Shown: positions 1 to 8,957 of the stretch, in pieces
Layout of the letters: each line of letters starts with the position of its first letter
Numbering within the stretch: the stretch's first letter is position 1
Origin: Fluviicola sp.
GTDB taxonomy: Bacteria; Bacteroidota; Bacteroidia; Flavobacteriales_D; Crocinitomicaceae
Direction of reading: 5' to 3'
NCBI GenBank assembly: GCA_029866325.1
Contig: JARWZO010000008.1
Location: 1 to 64,000, forward strand
Length of the DNA stretch: 64,000 nucleotides
Translations under genes and position numbers: made by a program
Notes under the pieces: generated by a model
Told to the model about the DNA's origin: nothing
The model's database searches: none
Seen by the model: the letters and a program-made list of their open reading frames with translations, nothing else

Positions 1-13
1 ACTCGCCCCTACA
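1..13. repeat. Truncated right arm of a GGGGCGACTCGCGAGTCGCCCC-type palindrome
   Basis: The first bases of the window (ACTCGCCCCTACA) match the right half of the long palindrome at 21956-22003 (GAGTCGCCCCTACA). The left half would lie outside the window. Seen directly; that it is a second genomic copy is inference from a 12-13 nt match. Confidence 0.5.
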
Positions 14-24
14 GTATTTTACAT

Positions 25-32
25 TAATTTCG
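25..32 (+). promoter_or_regulatory. -7-like box TAATTTCG, 4 nt before the ATG
   Basis: TAATTTCG is followed by TGGT and the ATG at 37. It matches the Bacteroidota -7 consensus TAnnTTTG at all but one position. The spacing puts transcription start at or next to the ATG. Confidence 0.5.
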
Positions 33-36
33 TGGT

Positions 37-726
37 ATGAAAAATTCTCCCATTCAAACTTCGACATTCACGTTTCTCACCGATTTAAAAGCCAACAATA
101 ACCGCGAATGGTTTGCCGAGCATAAACCGCGTTACGAGCAAGCACATCAGAATATGATTCAGTTTGCCGACAGTTTGTTGGAAAAGATGATTGTGCACGA
201 CAATATTTCGACCGCTTCCGGTAAAGCAAGTTTGTTTCGTATCTATGCCGACACCCGCTTTTCGAAGGACAAAACGCCTTACAAAACCCATTGGGGATTG
301 CGTTTCGCGCGTGCCACCGATTTTCTGAGAGGAGGAATTTACGTTCACATTGAACCCGGAAATAGTTTTGTAGGTGGTGGTTTTTTCAACCCGAACGCCG
401 ACGATTTATTCCGCATTCGGCAAGATATTGAACTCAACTACGAAGATTGGAATGCATTGTTTGCCAATCCGCGCATCAAGAACACCTTCGGAAATTTAAG
501 AGGTGAGCAGCTCAAAACCGCACCGAAAGGTTTTCCAAAAGATCATCCGGGCATTGAATTTCTGCGACACAAACAATTTCTGCTTTCTAAAACATTTACC
601 GATCAAGAAGTTTTGTCGACTGATTTTGCTTCGCAACTGGATGAAACCATCCAACAACTCAGACCATTCTTTGATTATATGAGCGAGGTGCTGACTACGA
701 ATACGAATGGGGAATCTATTCTTTAA
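37..726 (+). CDS. DUF2461 family protein
   Basis: A 229-residue cytosolic protein with the DUF2461 (TIGR02453) layout: an N-terminal 'F..L..NN.REWF...K..Y' motif, then 'FRIYADTRFSKDKTPYKTH' around residues 67-85, then 'G...H.EPG.....GG.F.P'. The biochemical function of this family is not established. A second, divergent member lies at 32208-32882, so the genome carries at least two. There is no signal peptide. The ATG is preceded by a -7-like box only 4 nt away and no ribosome-binding site is visible. It converges on the S9 peptidase gene, and the two are separated by an inverted repeat. Confidence 0.85.
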   Translation: MKNSPIQTSTFTFLTDLKANNNREWFAEHKPRYEQAHQNMIQFADSLLEKMIVHDNISTASGKASLFRIYADTRFSKDKTPYKTHWGLRFARATDFLRGGIYVHIEPGNSFVGGGFFNPNADDLFRIRQDIELNYEDWNALFANPRIKNTFGNLRGEQLKTAPKGFPKDHPGIEFLRHKQFLLSKTFTDQEVLSTDFASQLDETIQQLRPFFDYMSEVLTTNTNGESIL

Positions 727-740
727 TTGAAAATTAAAAA

Positions 741-816
741 TGTAAAATTGAAAAGAAGACAAAGCAAAGCTTTCGATATAAACAAGCGTTAGCGCAGTTT
801 CCTTTTCAATTTTACA
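741..816. repeat. Inverted repeat between convergent genes
   Basis: TGTAAAATTGAAAAG (741-755) pairs perfectly with CTTTTCAATTTTACA (802-816), 15 bp with a 46-nt loop. It sits between two convergent stop codons and ends 10 bp from the S9 peptidase stop. It is too A+T-rich and long-looped to be a confident terminator, but it could end transcription on both strands. Confidence 0.5.
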
Positions 817-825
817 TTTTCAATT

Positions 826-3258
826 TTACATTCTATTCTTCACATACTTCTCCAACCACTGATCTTGTTCCCACAATAAATGTAGAATTGATTCGAGCGC
901 TGCGTAACCATGACTTTCTTTCGGAAGCATCACCAACCGCACCGGAGCACCGAATCCTTTCAAGGCTGCGAAATAACGCTCACTTTGAATGGGGAACGTT
1001 CCGGGATTGTTGTCGTTTTCACCGTGAACGATCAACATCGGTGTTTTCATTTTATCGGCATAGTTGAATGGCGACATTTCGTTGTAGGTTTCCTGCGCAT
1101 CCCAGTAGTTGCGTTCTTCGCCCTGAAATCCGAAAGGCGTTAACGAACGATTATAAGCTCCGCTACGGGCAATTCCGACAGCAAACAAATCGGAATGTGT
1201 TAACAGATTGGCAGTCATAAACGCGCCGTACGAATGTCCTCCAACCGCTACTTTCCGGCGGTCGATGTAGCCTAAACTATCCACGGCATCAATCGCAGCT
1301 TTGGCATTTGCGACCAATTGCTCGATAAACGAATCGTTCGGTTCAGCAGTGCCTTCCCCCACAATCGGGAAAGCCGCGTTGTCGAGTACCGCATATCCGC
1401 GTGTGACCCAATAAATCGGTGATCCGTAATTCGGAAAAATAAACTCATTCGGATTGGTGGTATTTTGCGACGCACTGTTTTTGTCTTTAAATTCTTGCGG
1501 ATACGCCCACATCACCATTGGCAATTTCTCTTTTTTCTTTCTATCGTAGCCAACAGGAAGGTACAGTGTGGCTGTTAACTCCAATCCGTCGGCACGTTTG
1601 TACGAAATCACTTCCTTGTGAACACCGGCAATTTTCTTGAACGGATTTTCGAAATGTGTAATAGAGATTGGAGCAGCCTTACCCGACATTTTTCGCACAT
1701 AATAATTTGGGTATTCGCTCGGCGATTGAATGCTCACCAACAATTCACTTTTTTTCAGGTCGATGATATCAACGATGGTTTCCATTTTGTCGGTAAGCGT
1801 GCTGCGGTAAAGTGTTTTGGTGACTTTGGTTTTCAGGTCAATTTGATTCACAAACGGGAATTGACCTTTTTCGGTATAACCATCCCCGATAAGGTAAGCC
1901 AAAGAACCTTCCAATTTCAAAACATACCTTCCGAAACCATTTCTGTCGGTTTGAAAATTACCCGGATTGGCATATTCATCTTGTGAATTTCGGTCAAACA
2001 ACACTGTCAATCCTTTTGAAGGATCTGCCGGATTAAACAAATATGTTTTCTCGTTTCGGGTATTATGCCAGTTATCGTAAACGATTGCCAAATCTGCTCT
2101 TCCCCAAGAAATTCCGCCGTATCGTTGAGGTGTTTTCAACAACGGTTTCCAGCCGTTTTCTGCAAACGGAGCTTCCCAGGTAAATACTTCATCGCGTTCT
2201 TTTACTTCAACTGCAGGATCTCCGCCATCCAAGGCTTCCACCCAATATAATGTTGCAGGATGATCATCTCTCCAAGTAATCTGGCGTTTTCCTTTTTGCA
2301 CCGCCATGAATCCTTTCGGCATGTTGTCGATCAATGGTTTTTCATCAACCACACGCACCAATTTCCCGGTTTGGTCATACAAACAAGTTGTTGTAGGAAA
2401 ACTGGAATAGGTCACCACGTAAGAAAACGGGCGTTTGATGGTTGTAATCATAACATATTTTCCGTCGGGCGAAAAACTCTCACGCAAGTGCATGTCGGTT
2501 GTTTTCCAGATAGATGAAGTTCCGTCGAGTTTCACTTTATGTAATTCAGAACCGGCTAGTAATTCAAAATTTTCTTCATCAATCTTCGTTTTCAGCAAAT
2601 CCGCATACGTTCTGTTTTGTGCAATAGAACCGTCACTTGTCGAAACCGAAGGTCCGCTTGGAACGGTCACCAATGCATCGATAAACGGCTTTCTATTGCC
2701 CGGCAATACGCGTACAAGCAATGATTGACTATCGGCAAACCATTTGAACGGTGAACCCATATTTCCATTCAGGTTTGCACCGCTGATCTTACGTGCGGTT
2801 TGCGTTTTTATATCGATCACCCACAATTCCAAACCGTTTGCAACGATGTTGGTAGCGGCAATGTATTGCTCATTGGGCGACCAGGAAACATTGGTTAATT
2901 TGGGATTTGCAGGTAAACCCTTTACAAAAACAGGTTCGTCCGAGCGCGAAATCTGAATACTCAATTTGGTATAATAGCGTGCTCCGCTTACATTATTGGT
3001 TTTTGGATTGATGCGCAAACCCGCCAGTTTCAGTTCCTGCTCAGAAACCTCTTCGATGGTTTTGTACATGTTGCTATAGAGAAAAACCAATACTTGTTTT
3101 TTACTATCCATGCTCACTGAAGGAGCGCGATCTACCTTCACCAATTCTAAAATTTCTTGTGGCGGAACCTGGTAGTTAAGTCCTTCTTGAGCGGCTATAT
3201 TCGAAACGAATAATCCGGTGAATGCGGTAATTGCAGCAATTTGTTTCAACACTGTCAT
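826..3258 (-). CDS. Secreted S9 family serine peptidase (prolyl oligopeptidase/acylaminoacyl peptidase type)
   Basis: An 810-residue exported peptidase. An N-terminal signal peptide ends near 'SNIAAQ' (about residue 23). A beta-propeller region covers roughly residues 90-530 and an alpha/beta-hydrolase domain the last 250 residues. The catalytic triad is visible: Ser676 in GGHSYGAF, Asp749 in HGEND and His783 in ESHGY. Members of this family cleave peptides after Pro or N-terminal acyl groups; the substrate here is unknown, and a periplasmic location is inferred from the signal peptide. A -7-like box TATCTTCA lies at 3278-3285, giving a short leader. It is a single gene, divergent from the transglutaminase-like gene at 3363. 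Confidence 0.92.
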   Translation of the reverse strand: MTVLKQIAAITAFTGLFVSNIAAQEGLNYQVPPQEILELVKVDRAPSVSMDSKKQVLVFLYSNMYKTIEEVSEQELKLAGLRINPKTNNVSGARYYTKLSIQISRSDEPVFVKGLPANPKLTNVSWSPNEQYIAATNIVANGLELWVIDIKTQTARKISGANLNGNMGSPFKWFADSQSLLVRVLPGNRKPFIDALVTVPSGPSVSTSDGSIAQNRTYADLLKTKIDEENFELLAGSELHKVKLDGTSSIWKTTDMHLRESFSPDGKYVMITTIKRPFSYVVTYSSFPTTTCLYDQTGKLVRVVDEKPLIDNMPKGFMAVQKGKRQITWRDDHPATLYWVEALDGGDPAVEVKERDEVFTWEAPFAENGWKPLLKTPQRYGGISWGRADLAIVYDNWHNTRNEKTYLFNPADPSKGLTVLFDRNSQDEYANPGNFQTDRNGFGRYVLKLEGSLAYLIGDGYTEKGQFPFVNQIDLKTKVTKTLYRSTLTDKMETIVDIIDLKKSELLVSIQSPSEYPNYYVRKMSGKAAPISITHFENPFKKIAGVHKEVISYKRADGLELTATLYLPVGYDRKKKEKLPMVMWAYPQEFKDKNSASQNTTNPNEFIFPNYGSPIYWVTRGYAVLDNAAFPIVGEGTAEPNDSFIEQLVANAKAAIDAVDSLGYIDRRKVAVGGHSYGAFMTANLLTHSDLFAVGIARSGAYNRSLTPFGFQGEERNYWDAQETYNEMSPFNYADKMKTPMLIVHGENDNNPGTFPIQSERYFAALKGFGAPVRLVMLPKESHGYAALESILHLLWEQDQWLEKYVKNRM

Positions 3259-3350
3259 ACTTGTGATTTTTCAGCGATGAAGATAGCCTTTTTTCACACA
3301 TTCGTCTTGTCATTTTTTGTGGTAGAATTGTAACTTCAACTGAATAATGG

Positions 3351-3358
3351 TATTATTG
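3351..3358 (+). promoter_or_regulatory. -7-like box TATTATTG, 4 nt before the ATG
   Basis: TTG (3328-3330), 20 nt spacer, TATTATTG, ATCT, ATG at 3363. This fits the TTG-N17-23-TAnnTTTG arrangement with one mismatch in the -7 box and predicts a leaderless transcript. Confidence 0.45.
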
Positions 3359-3362
3359 ATCT

Positions 3363-4472
3363 ATGCTTTACTTAAAACCTTCAATCGGGCTCATTCTTGC
3401 GTTATTTCTTGCAATAGCAAGTCATTCACATGCTTCGATTGATGAAAAGCGGCAATTTCAGCTGGACAGCATCAGCACGAACATTCCAAAAGAAAGCAAA
3501 CAAAATTTAGATCAGGTACATACATTTCTTCACAAAAACGGACGCACTGATGAAGAACGCGTCTGGTTGTTTTACGGATACATCGCAACGCATTTTAAGT
3601 ACGATCAAAAGCGCAAAGGAGAGAGGGATGCTCCTATTTTTAGTCCGGAATATACCGCGCAGCGTCGTTCGGGTGTTTGTCGTGATTTCTCGAAAGTATT
3701 TTTGGTTTTGTGTCAAAAAAGCGGAATTCCCTGTTTGGAAGTCACCGGTCGGACGCCCATTCCGGTTTGGGAAATCATAGGAAACTGGCTTCACCATATG
3801 AAAAGCACCTATACGCATCGCTGGAATGTAGTGAAAGTAAACGATACGTGGATGCTGATGGATCCAACTTGGAGTTCTGTAAAAGAGACACAACGAATCA
3901 GGCATTATGACCCAAAAAAGAAGGTGAATTTTACTGTTTTGGTGAAAATACCGGCGCGTATTTATTACAATCCCGACCCTGTTTTTATGATGAAAACCCA
4001 CGCTCCTATTCACCCAGCTTTTTTATTGCTTTCGGATAGTTTACCTACATTTAAAACAGCGCGCAAGAAAGAAACACGACAAAAATTCTTCTGCTCAAAC
4101 TACCATTTCAGCGACACAATTGACCTTATTTATGCTGCTAAATTCCCGCTGTTTTCGAAAACGTATTACACTGGCTGTATGAAATACTCAAAAACGGCAG
4201 CAATGCTCAACAATTACGAGTACGAACTTTCATTACCGGTTCAGAAATCTGCAAGATACAAGCAACCTACGCTGGAACAATTCGACAATGCTTTACTCCA
4301 AGCTAGGGAACTTACCACATATATTCATTCGGAAACAGGAATAGCTTATACCGACAAACTCAAACTATTTGAAGAAGAATTAGCCAAAAAGCGCGCGAAA
4401 TTGAAGAAAAAACTTGACGCTGAGGAAAAGGCGAAGAAGAAGAAAGCACCTAAGAAAACTTCAACTCAATAA
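3363..4472 (+). CDS. Exported transglutaminase-like protein
   Basis: 369 residues. A signal peptide (about 1-24, ending HSHAS) is followed by a transglutaminase/cysteine-protease-like core with the expected triad: Cys106 in RRSGVCRDF, His152 in THRWN and Asp167 in LMDPTW. The C-terminal 30 residues are almost only Lys, Ala, Glu and Arg, a charged helical tail. Bacterial members may cross-link or hydrolyse peptides; the substrate cannot be told from sequence. The 3' end overlaps the 3' end of the convergent gene at 4461-5021 by 12 bp, and that gene also has a transglutaminase-like core. Confidence 0.85.
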   Translation: MLYLKPSIGLILALFLAIASHSHASIDEKRQFQLDSISTNIPKESKQNLDQVHTFLHKNGRTDEERVWLFYGYIATHFKYDQKRKGERDAPIFSPEYTAQRRSGVCRDFSKVFLVLCQKSGIPCLEVTGRTPIPVWEIIGNWLHHMKSTYTHRWNVVKVNDTWMLMDPTWSSVKETQRIRHYDPKKKVNFTVLVKIPARIYYNPDPVFMMKTHAPIHPAFLLLSDSLPTFKTARKKETRQKFFCSNYHFSDTIDLIYAAKFPLFSKTYYTGCMKYSKTAAMLNNYEYELSLPVQKSARYKQPTLEQFDNALLQARELTTYIHSETGIAYTDKLKLFEEELAKKRAKLKKKLDAEEKAKKKKAPKKTSTQ

Positions 4473-5021
4473 ACGAATACACGTTTCTCTGTCTTCCCAC
4501 AATTCGTCAAACGTTTTGTTGATTTGCGAATTACGTTTCAACCAACCTTTAACATATTCCTGGTGAATCTTGGGTTTCCATTCCACAACTTGGTGTGGTT
4601 CGATGCGCTGTTCGCGAACAATCTTCGGAGCAATGCGTTCCATGGCATTTGACGTATCGGTATAATCGAAACGCTGTCCTTTATAGCGCAAGTAACAATG
4701 ACATTCAGGAATATTCGCATACGATTTATCGGCAAAAAAGGAAGTCAGTTTGGGATGCGTTTCACCCGACATCAGAAAGATTCCGGCGATGAGTTCCACA
4801 TCCATCAATCCATTTTCCTCGGCCAATGCGGCTAATAATCCGTGTTTTGAAGAACAAGAACCTTTCCCCTCTGAAAGTACCAATGAAAAATCGGAACGAT
4901 CTGCATTTCTGCCATAAGGCAATGATTGAACGTACAAACAAGCTGCTTCGAAATCGGTGATTCCCAGCTCAATGAACTGTTTTGAGTAGACTGAATCTGA
5001 TGAAAGAGGAAATTTAACCAT
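4461..5021 (-). CDS. Cytosolic transglutaminase-like protein
   Basis: 186 residues without a signal peptide. 'EGKGSCSSKHGLLAALAEENGL' around Cys56, then His108 (ECHCYL) and Asp119 (QRFDY), resembles the Cys-His-Asp order of transglutaminase-like superfamily proteins. The family is recognised only by this pattern and the function is unknown. It converges with, and overlaps by 12 bp, an exported transglutaminase-like gene. It lies downstream of ffh on the same strand, 158 bp away, with an inverted repeat in the gap, so joint transcription is uncertain. Confidence 0.65.
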   Translation of the reverse strand: MVKFPLSSDSVYSKQFIELGITDFEAACLYVQSLPYGRNADRSDFSLVLSEGKGSCSSKHGLLAALAEENGLMDVELIAGIFLMSGETHPKLTSFFADKSYANIPECHCYLRYKGQRFDYTDTSNAMERIAPKIVREQRIEPHQVVEWKPKIHQEYVKGWLKRNSQINKTFDELWEDRETCIRLLS

Positions 5022-5034
5022 ACATCGATTTTTG

Positions 5035-5161
5035 ATGCTTGATTTTTGATGTTTGATGAGAGCTTACTCTTAAGTTGAAGATTCCCCTTCTATTTTGCAA
5101 TATTTTATAACTGTTAACTAACTTTGTCAACTTACCTGGAATCTCATCAAAAATCAAGCAT
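5035..5161. repeat. 17-bp inverted repeat flanking the ffh 3' region
   Basis: ATGCTTGATTTTTGATG (5035-5051) and its exact complement CATCAAAAATCAAGCAT (5145-5161) are 93 nt apart. Each arm is itself made of TTTTTGATG/TTGATG iterations. The right arm ends 18 bp before the ffh stop codon. No coding potential is seen between the arms. Confidence 0.55.
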
Positions 5162-5179
5162 TCAACATCAAGCATCCTA

Positions 5180-6529
5180 TTACATTCCAGGCATTCCGCC
5201 ACGCATGTTTTTCATTTGCTTCATCATGCCCATCATGTTTTTCGGATTGGACATCATTTTCATCATCTTCTTTGTATCCTCGAATTGTTTCAAGAGCTTG
5301 TTCACCTCCTGAATATTGGTACCGCTTCCTTTGGCAATGCGTGTTTTACGTTGTCCGTTCATCAATCCCGGATTAGCGCGTTCGGTCGGCGTCATTGAGA
5401 AGATAATTGCTTCGATGTGCTTGAATGCGTCATCCTGAATATCGACATCCTTCACTGCTTTCCCCATTCCCGGGATCATGCCCATCAAGTCTTTGACATT
5501 ACCCATTTTCTTGATTTGCTGAATCTGGCCAAGGAAATCGTTGAAATCGAACTGATCTTTCTGGATTCGGCGTTGCAATTTTTTCGCTTCCTCTTCGTCG
5601 AATTGCTCTTGGGCACGTTCAACGAGTGAAACCACGTCACCCATACCGAGAATACGGTCGGCCATACGTTTAGGGTAGAACACATCCAATGCGTCCATCT
5701 TCTCGCCCGTACCTACAAACTTGATCGGTTTGTCAACAATTGCTTTGATTGAAAGTGCCGCACCACCTCGGGTATCACCATCTAGTTTAGTCAATACAAC
5801 ACCATCGAAACTGATGCGATCGTTGAAGGCTTTTGCCGTATTCACAGCATCTTGTCCGGTCATGGAATCGACCACAAACAAGGTTTCAGAAGGATTCAAC
5901 GCTTGTTTTACACGCGCAATTTCATCCATCATTGCTTCATCGACCGCCAAACGACCGGCAGTATCCACAATTACCACGTTAAAACCATTGCTTCGCGCGT
6001 AAATAACGGCAGCCGTTGCAATTTTAACCGGATCTTTTTCTTCTTTATTGGAATAAACCTCAATGCCGAGTTGTTCACCAAGCACATGCAATTGGTCAAT
6101 TGCCGCCGGACGGTAAACATCGCAGGCAACCAACAACGGTTTTTTATTCTTTTTGGTTTTGAGGTAGCTGGCCAATTTCCCGGAAAACGTTGTTTTACCA
6201 GAACCTTGCAAACCAGACATCAATACAATCCCGGGATTTCCCTGAACATTGATCTCCACCTCATTTCCACCCATGAGTTCCACCAACTCTTCGTGGCAGA
6301 TCTTCACCATCAACTGACTTGGAGAAATGGCTGTCAACACATTTGCCCCCATAGCTTTGTCTTTCACACGAACGGTGAAGTCCTTAGCAGTCTTAAAGTT
6401 AACGTCGGCATCCAACAAAGCGCGACGCACTTCTTTCAATGTTTCAGCTACGTTGATTTCGGTAATCTGTCCTTGTCCTTTGAGCACTTTAAACGCGCGC
6501 TCAAACTTATCGGTAAGATTTTCAAACAT
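5180..6529 (-). CDS. ffh: Signal recognition particle protein Ffh (SRP54)
   Basis: 449 residues, normal length for Ffh. N-domain helices come first, followed by the G domain with G1 GLQGSGKT (106-113), DTAGR (189-193) and TKLDGD (247-252), and by a methionine-rich M domain ending in an unusually Met/Lys-rich tail (KKMMKMMSN, MMGMMKQMKN). With SRP RNA and FtsY it targets nascent membrane and secretory proteins to SecYEG by GTP hydrolysis. No SRP RNA gene is recognised in the window. A -7-like box TATCTTCG is present on the minus strand at 6550-6557, about 20 nt before the ATG. Confidence 0.98.
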   Translation of the reverse strand: MFENLTDKFERAFKVLKGQGQITEINVAETLKEVRRALLDADVNFKTAKDFTVRVKDKAMGANVLTAISPSQLMVKICHEELVELMGGNEVEINVQGNPGIVLMSGLQGSGKTTFSGKLASYLKTKKNKKPLLVACDVYRPAAIDQLHVLGEQLGIEVYSNKEEKDPVKIATAAVIYARSNGFNVVIVDTAGRLAVDEAMMDEIARVKQALNPSETLFVVDSMTGQDAVNTAKAFNDRISFDGVVLTKLDGDTRGGAALSIKAIVDKPIKFVGTGEKMDALDVFYPKRMADRILGMGDVVSLVERAQEQFDEEEAKKLQRRIQKDQFDFNDFLGQIQQIKKMGNVKDLMGMIPGMGKAVKDVDIQDDAFKHIEAIIFSMTPTERANPGLMNGQRKTRIAKGSGTNIQEVNKLLKQFEDTKKMMKMMSNPKNMMGMMKQMKNMRGGMPGM

Positions 6530-6890
6530 GGTGTTTCAATTTTGGATTGCGAAGATAGTGATTCCGACGGATATGTTGTATTTGAAGCAGGGATTTTCGG
6601 GATTTTTATTGGTACATTTAATTGGTGAAGAAATCGGGTTTTCAGAGTGGTAAATTTCGAAGAGCAGAGGTCGATTAGAAGTAAGTTTTTTTTCTATAAT
6701 AAAGCCTCTAGCGAAATAAAGTCTTAATCTTTTTTGGTGCAGTGCCACTTGGAATACAACATCTATTAATCTGATAATAAAATGATTTGGTATTCTTCAT
6801 CAAGTGTCTTGCCATATAGTTAGAACGTCTTTTTGAATCCAATTTTGATTTGTTAAGAGAATTGCCGTTTTCTTCTCTTATATTATAAAA
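6530..6890. other. A+T-rich intergenic stretch without a convincing gene
   Basis: About 360 bp between ffh and the SUKH-like gene. It contains the ffh promoter region at its left end and a small inverted repeat AAGAGAA/TTCTCTT (6855-6861/6873-6879) just downstream of the SUKH-like stop codon. A 70-codon minus-strand reading frame at 6536-6748 has no recognisable motif and is not called. Confidence 0.5.
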
Positions 6891-7355
6891 TCACAACCAA
6901 CGAGAACGAGCAAGAAAACGTGAAAAATCACTGATCAATTCAACGGATGATGTATCTAACTCATCATTTTCTGTAATGCTATCATGAAGTATCCGATACA
7001 GCTTTATTTCATCCTTTTCTTTTTTAATAAAATAAGGATCTCCCGAGCCTGACATACACATTCCGATTGGAAGAAATCCTTCTTTAACAGCCGAAATTCC
7101 GGGATATAACTCCAACGATTCCTCTATTGTTTGTGACGGTGTCATGATTTGTAATTCTACGCCAAAACCCGATTCATCATTGCGTTCATCCAAAGATAGA
7201 TGAATACCGACTAGTTTATTGTTGGTTATCAAAAAACACCAATCGTTAACCACTTCTAGATGGTTAAGATGCTCTTTTAGCATACTGGCTTGATCTTCAT
7301 TTACTTGTTCTCCCTTGCCAGGATGTTTAGCTAATTCATCAATAATATTTTTCAC
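6891..7355 (-). CDS. SMI1/KNR4 (SUKH)-like protein
   Basis: 154 residues, starting with GTG. The central 'GFLPIGMCMSGSGDPYFIK' (about residues 93-111) fits the SUKH signature (LPIG...GG/SGD.y.l). SUKH proteins are frequently immunity proteins against secreted polymorphic toxins, though many are orphans of unknown role. No toxin or other immunity gene is adjacent. The gene is single, flanked by about 360 bp and 130 bp of A+T-rich DNA, and looks more A+T-rich than its neighbours, which could mean acquisition. Family call moderate; immunity function is inference only. Confidence 0.6.
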   Translation of the reverse strand: MKNIIDELAKHPGKGEQVNEDQASMLKEHLNHLEVVNDWCFLITNNKLVGIHLSLDERNDESGFGVELQIMTPSQTIEESLELYPGISAVKEGFLPIGMCMSGSGDPYFIKKEKDEIKLYRILHDSITENDELDTSSVELISDFSRFLARSRWL

Positions 7356-7483
7356 GTTCTGTTTTTACAACCACCTTTCACTTTGTTTAACCCGATGTTA
7401 AATGCAGCTTATTTCAATCCTCTAAGATAACGGAAAGTGCATTATGACATGAACCAAATCGTAAGGAGATGCTGAGTTTTGAC

Positions 7484-8809
7484 CTACAGCTTCACCAATT
7501 TTTGACGCACCGCAACATTCCCCACAAATCCTTGCAAGAAATAAGTACCGCTTGAAAATTGTCCCATTGGAATGTTCAATGTTTTGTCAGAAGGAGAAAT
7601 TGTTTGCGCTATTTGTAAAACAGATTCGCCCAAACTGTTTGTGATCATCAACCTGATTTCTTCTGAGCGTTGCACATTGAATTTCACTTCTAATTCTTCG
7701 GATACCGGTTGCGGAGAACAAGTGACGATTCCACTATTATTCAAGCATGCTGAACCATCCAATGAACGCAATTCATGAACGGATTGAAAGCCGTTAAAAT
7801 CTGTTTGCAGGAGTCTGTAATAAGAAATGTCGGCATGTGGATTTGGATCGATGAAACGATAATGCTGTTCAACGGTGGTTGTACCGGCGCCGTCTACTTC
7901 ACCAATTGATTCAAAATCCACTCCATTCGCAGATCGTTGAACGGTAAAAAAGGCATTGTCTCGTTCTGTTTCCGTAGACCAATTGATGACAGCTTCACTA
8001 TTCAAACATTGCACATCAAATGCTTTTAATTCAACAGGTAGAATGATGTTGTTCGTGCAATCGTAATTGAGTTTGATGGAACTAATACGGATGTATTGAC
8101 TTTTTGGATTTTCACCAACGTTTAACGGATAAGGCGCACAAGGGGCAAGATTTACCGGTGTGCCTGTACCGGAAGAGTAGGTAATGACCAATCGCGCAAT
8201 TTTATCATTGGGATAAAACTGAATGCGTGCACCTTGGTTATTAGAGCCGCAACTAGGATTTCCATAAATGATATTGTTGTTGGCGCCTCCAACAGCATTA
8301 CTTCCACAAGTAGCTGTTACCAATGATGGATAAACCACGGTTGAAAGATTGGATTTGTAACCAACTATTGTCACGACATCAATAAATCGATTGGCTGCCG
8401 TTGCCGCACAAGCTGCTGCGTTCAAGTCCGCAATAAAAAATTCTATCGGCAACTCAATCAACGAACCTGTTTTTTTGAAATCTACCGTCATAGTAGCAGT
8501 TTGGCTTGTGTTAGACCAATCTACATTCATTTCAAAACCAAACGACGAACTCCAAGTAGCCGGTGTTGTGTTGGTCCATTTAGGGTACGTTGCTATCCAG
8601 GCACCACCGCTAAGCGCTACACTTACATCTCCGGTAATACAACCGGTTTTAGCACCAAATTGATCCGGATTGGCATCGGAAGTCATTGTTCCGCTAGTAG
8701 CGCCATTTACCCATGGATAAAAATTAAGGTATTGATTCTGAGCAAAACTTGTTTGTGTAAGAAACACAAATCCAACAATTAAACGAGCAAGTAGCGTAGT
8801 TCTTTTCAT
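7484..8809 (-). CDS. T9SS type A sorting domain-containing secreted protein
   Basis: 441 residues from the ATG at 8809; upstream in-frame TTG/ATG codons only add residues before a good signal peptide (MKRTTLLARLIVGFVFLTQTSFAQ). The body is Ser/Thr/Gly/Asn-rich with several Cys and has no recognised enzymatic domain. A Fn3-like segment (VIWSTETERDN..F.VQRS) precedes the last ~80 residues, which end in the typical T9SS C-terminal beta-sandwich (SSGTYFLQGFVGNVAVRQKLVKL). Predicted to cross the inner membrane by Sec and the outer membrane by T9SS. The stop is followed by about 130 bp before the SUKH-like gene. Specific role unknown. Confidence 0.85.
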   Translation of the reverse strand: MKRTTLLARLIVGFVFLTQTSFAQNQYLNFYPWVNGATSGTMTSDANPDQFGAKTGCITGDVSVALSGGAWIATYPKWTNTTPATWSSSFGFEMNVDWSNTSQTATMTVDFKKTGSLIELPIEFFIADLNAAACAATAANRFIDVVTIVGYKSNLSTVVYPSLVTATCGSNAVGGANNNIIYGNPSCGSNNQGARIQFYPNDKIARLVITYSSGTGTPVNLAPCAPYPLNVGENPKSQYIRISSIKLNYDCTNNIILPVELKAFDVQCLNSEAVINWSTETERDNAFFTVQRSANGVDFESIGEVDGAGTTTVEQHYRFIDPNPHADISYYRLLQTDFNGFQSVHELRSLDGSACLNNSGIVTCSPQPVSEELEVKFNVQRSEEIRLMITNSLGESVLQIAQTISPSDKTLNIPMGQFSSGTYFLQGFVGNVAVRQKLVKL

Positions 8810-8957
8810 GACCTTTTGTTCTTGGTGAAACATTGGTCAAAGTTGCAACATCGTTACAGCTTTGTCCAAAAAAGCATTATATACAAGACCTATACAAGTT
8901 GCTTCATTGGATGAAAAGCACCTATACAATTTAGATACAATAAGAATTAAACCGCTG

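Noticed and set aside
3507-4013. 168-codon minus-strand reading frame
   Set aside because: It lies wholly inside the transglutaminase-like gene, whose catalytic motifs are read on the plus strand.
5014-5202. 62-codon reading frame over the ffh downstream inverted repeat
   Set aside because: It is built mostly from the repeat arms and overlaps both neighbouring genes.
5852-6628. 258-codon plus-strand reading frame
   Set aside because: It is antisense to the certain ffh gene, has no signal peptide or family motif and is His/Asn-rich as expected from a complementary reading.
6536-6748. 70-codon minus-strand reading frame upstream of ffh
   Set aside because: It covers the ffh promoter region, lacks motifs and has no likely start signal.
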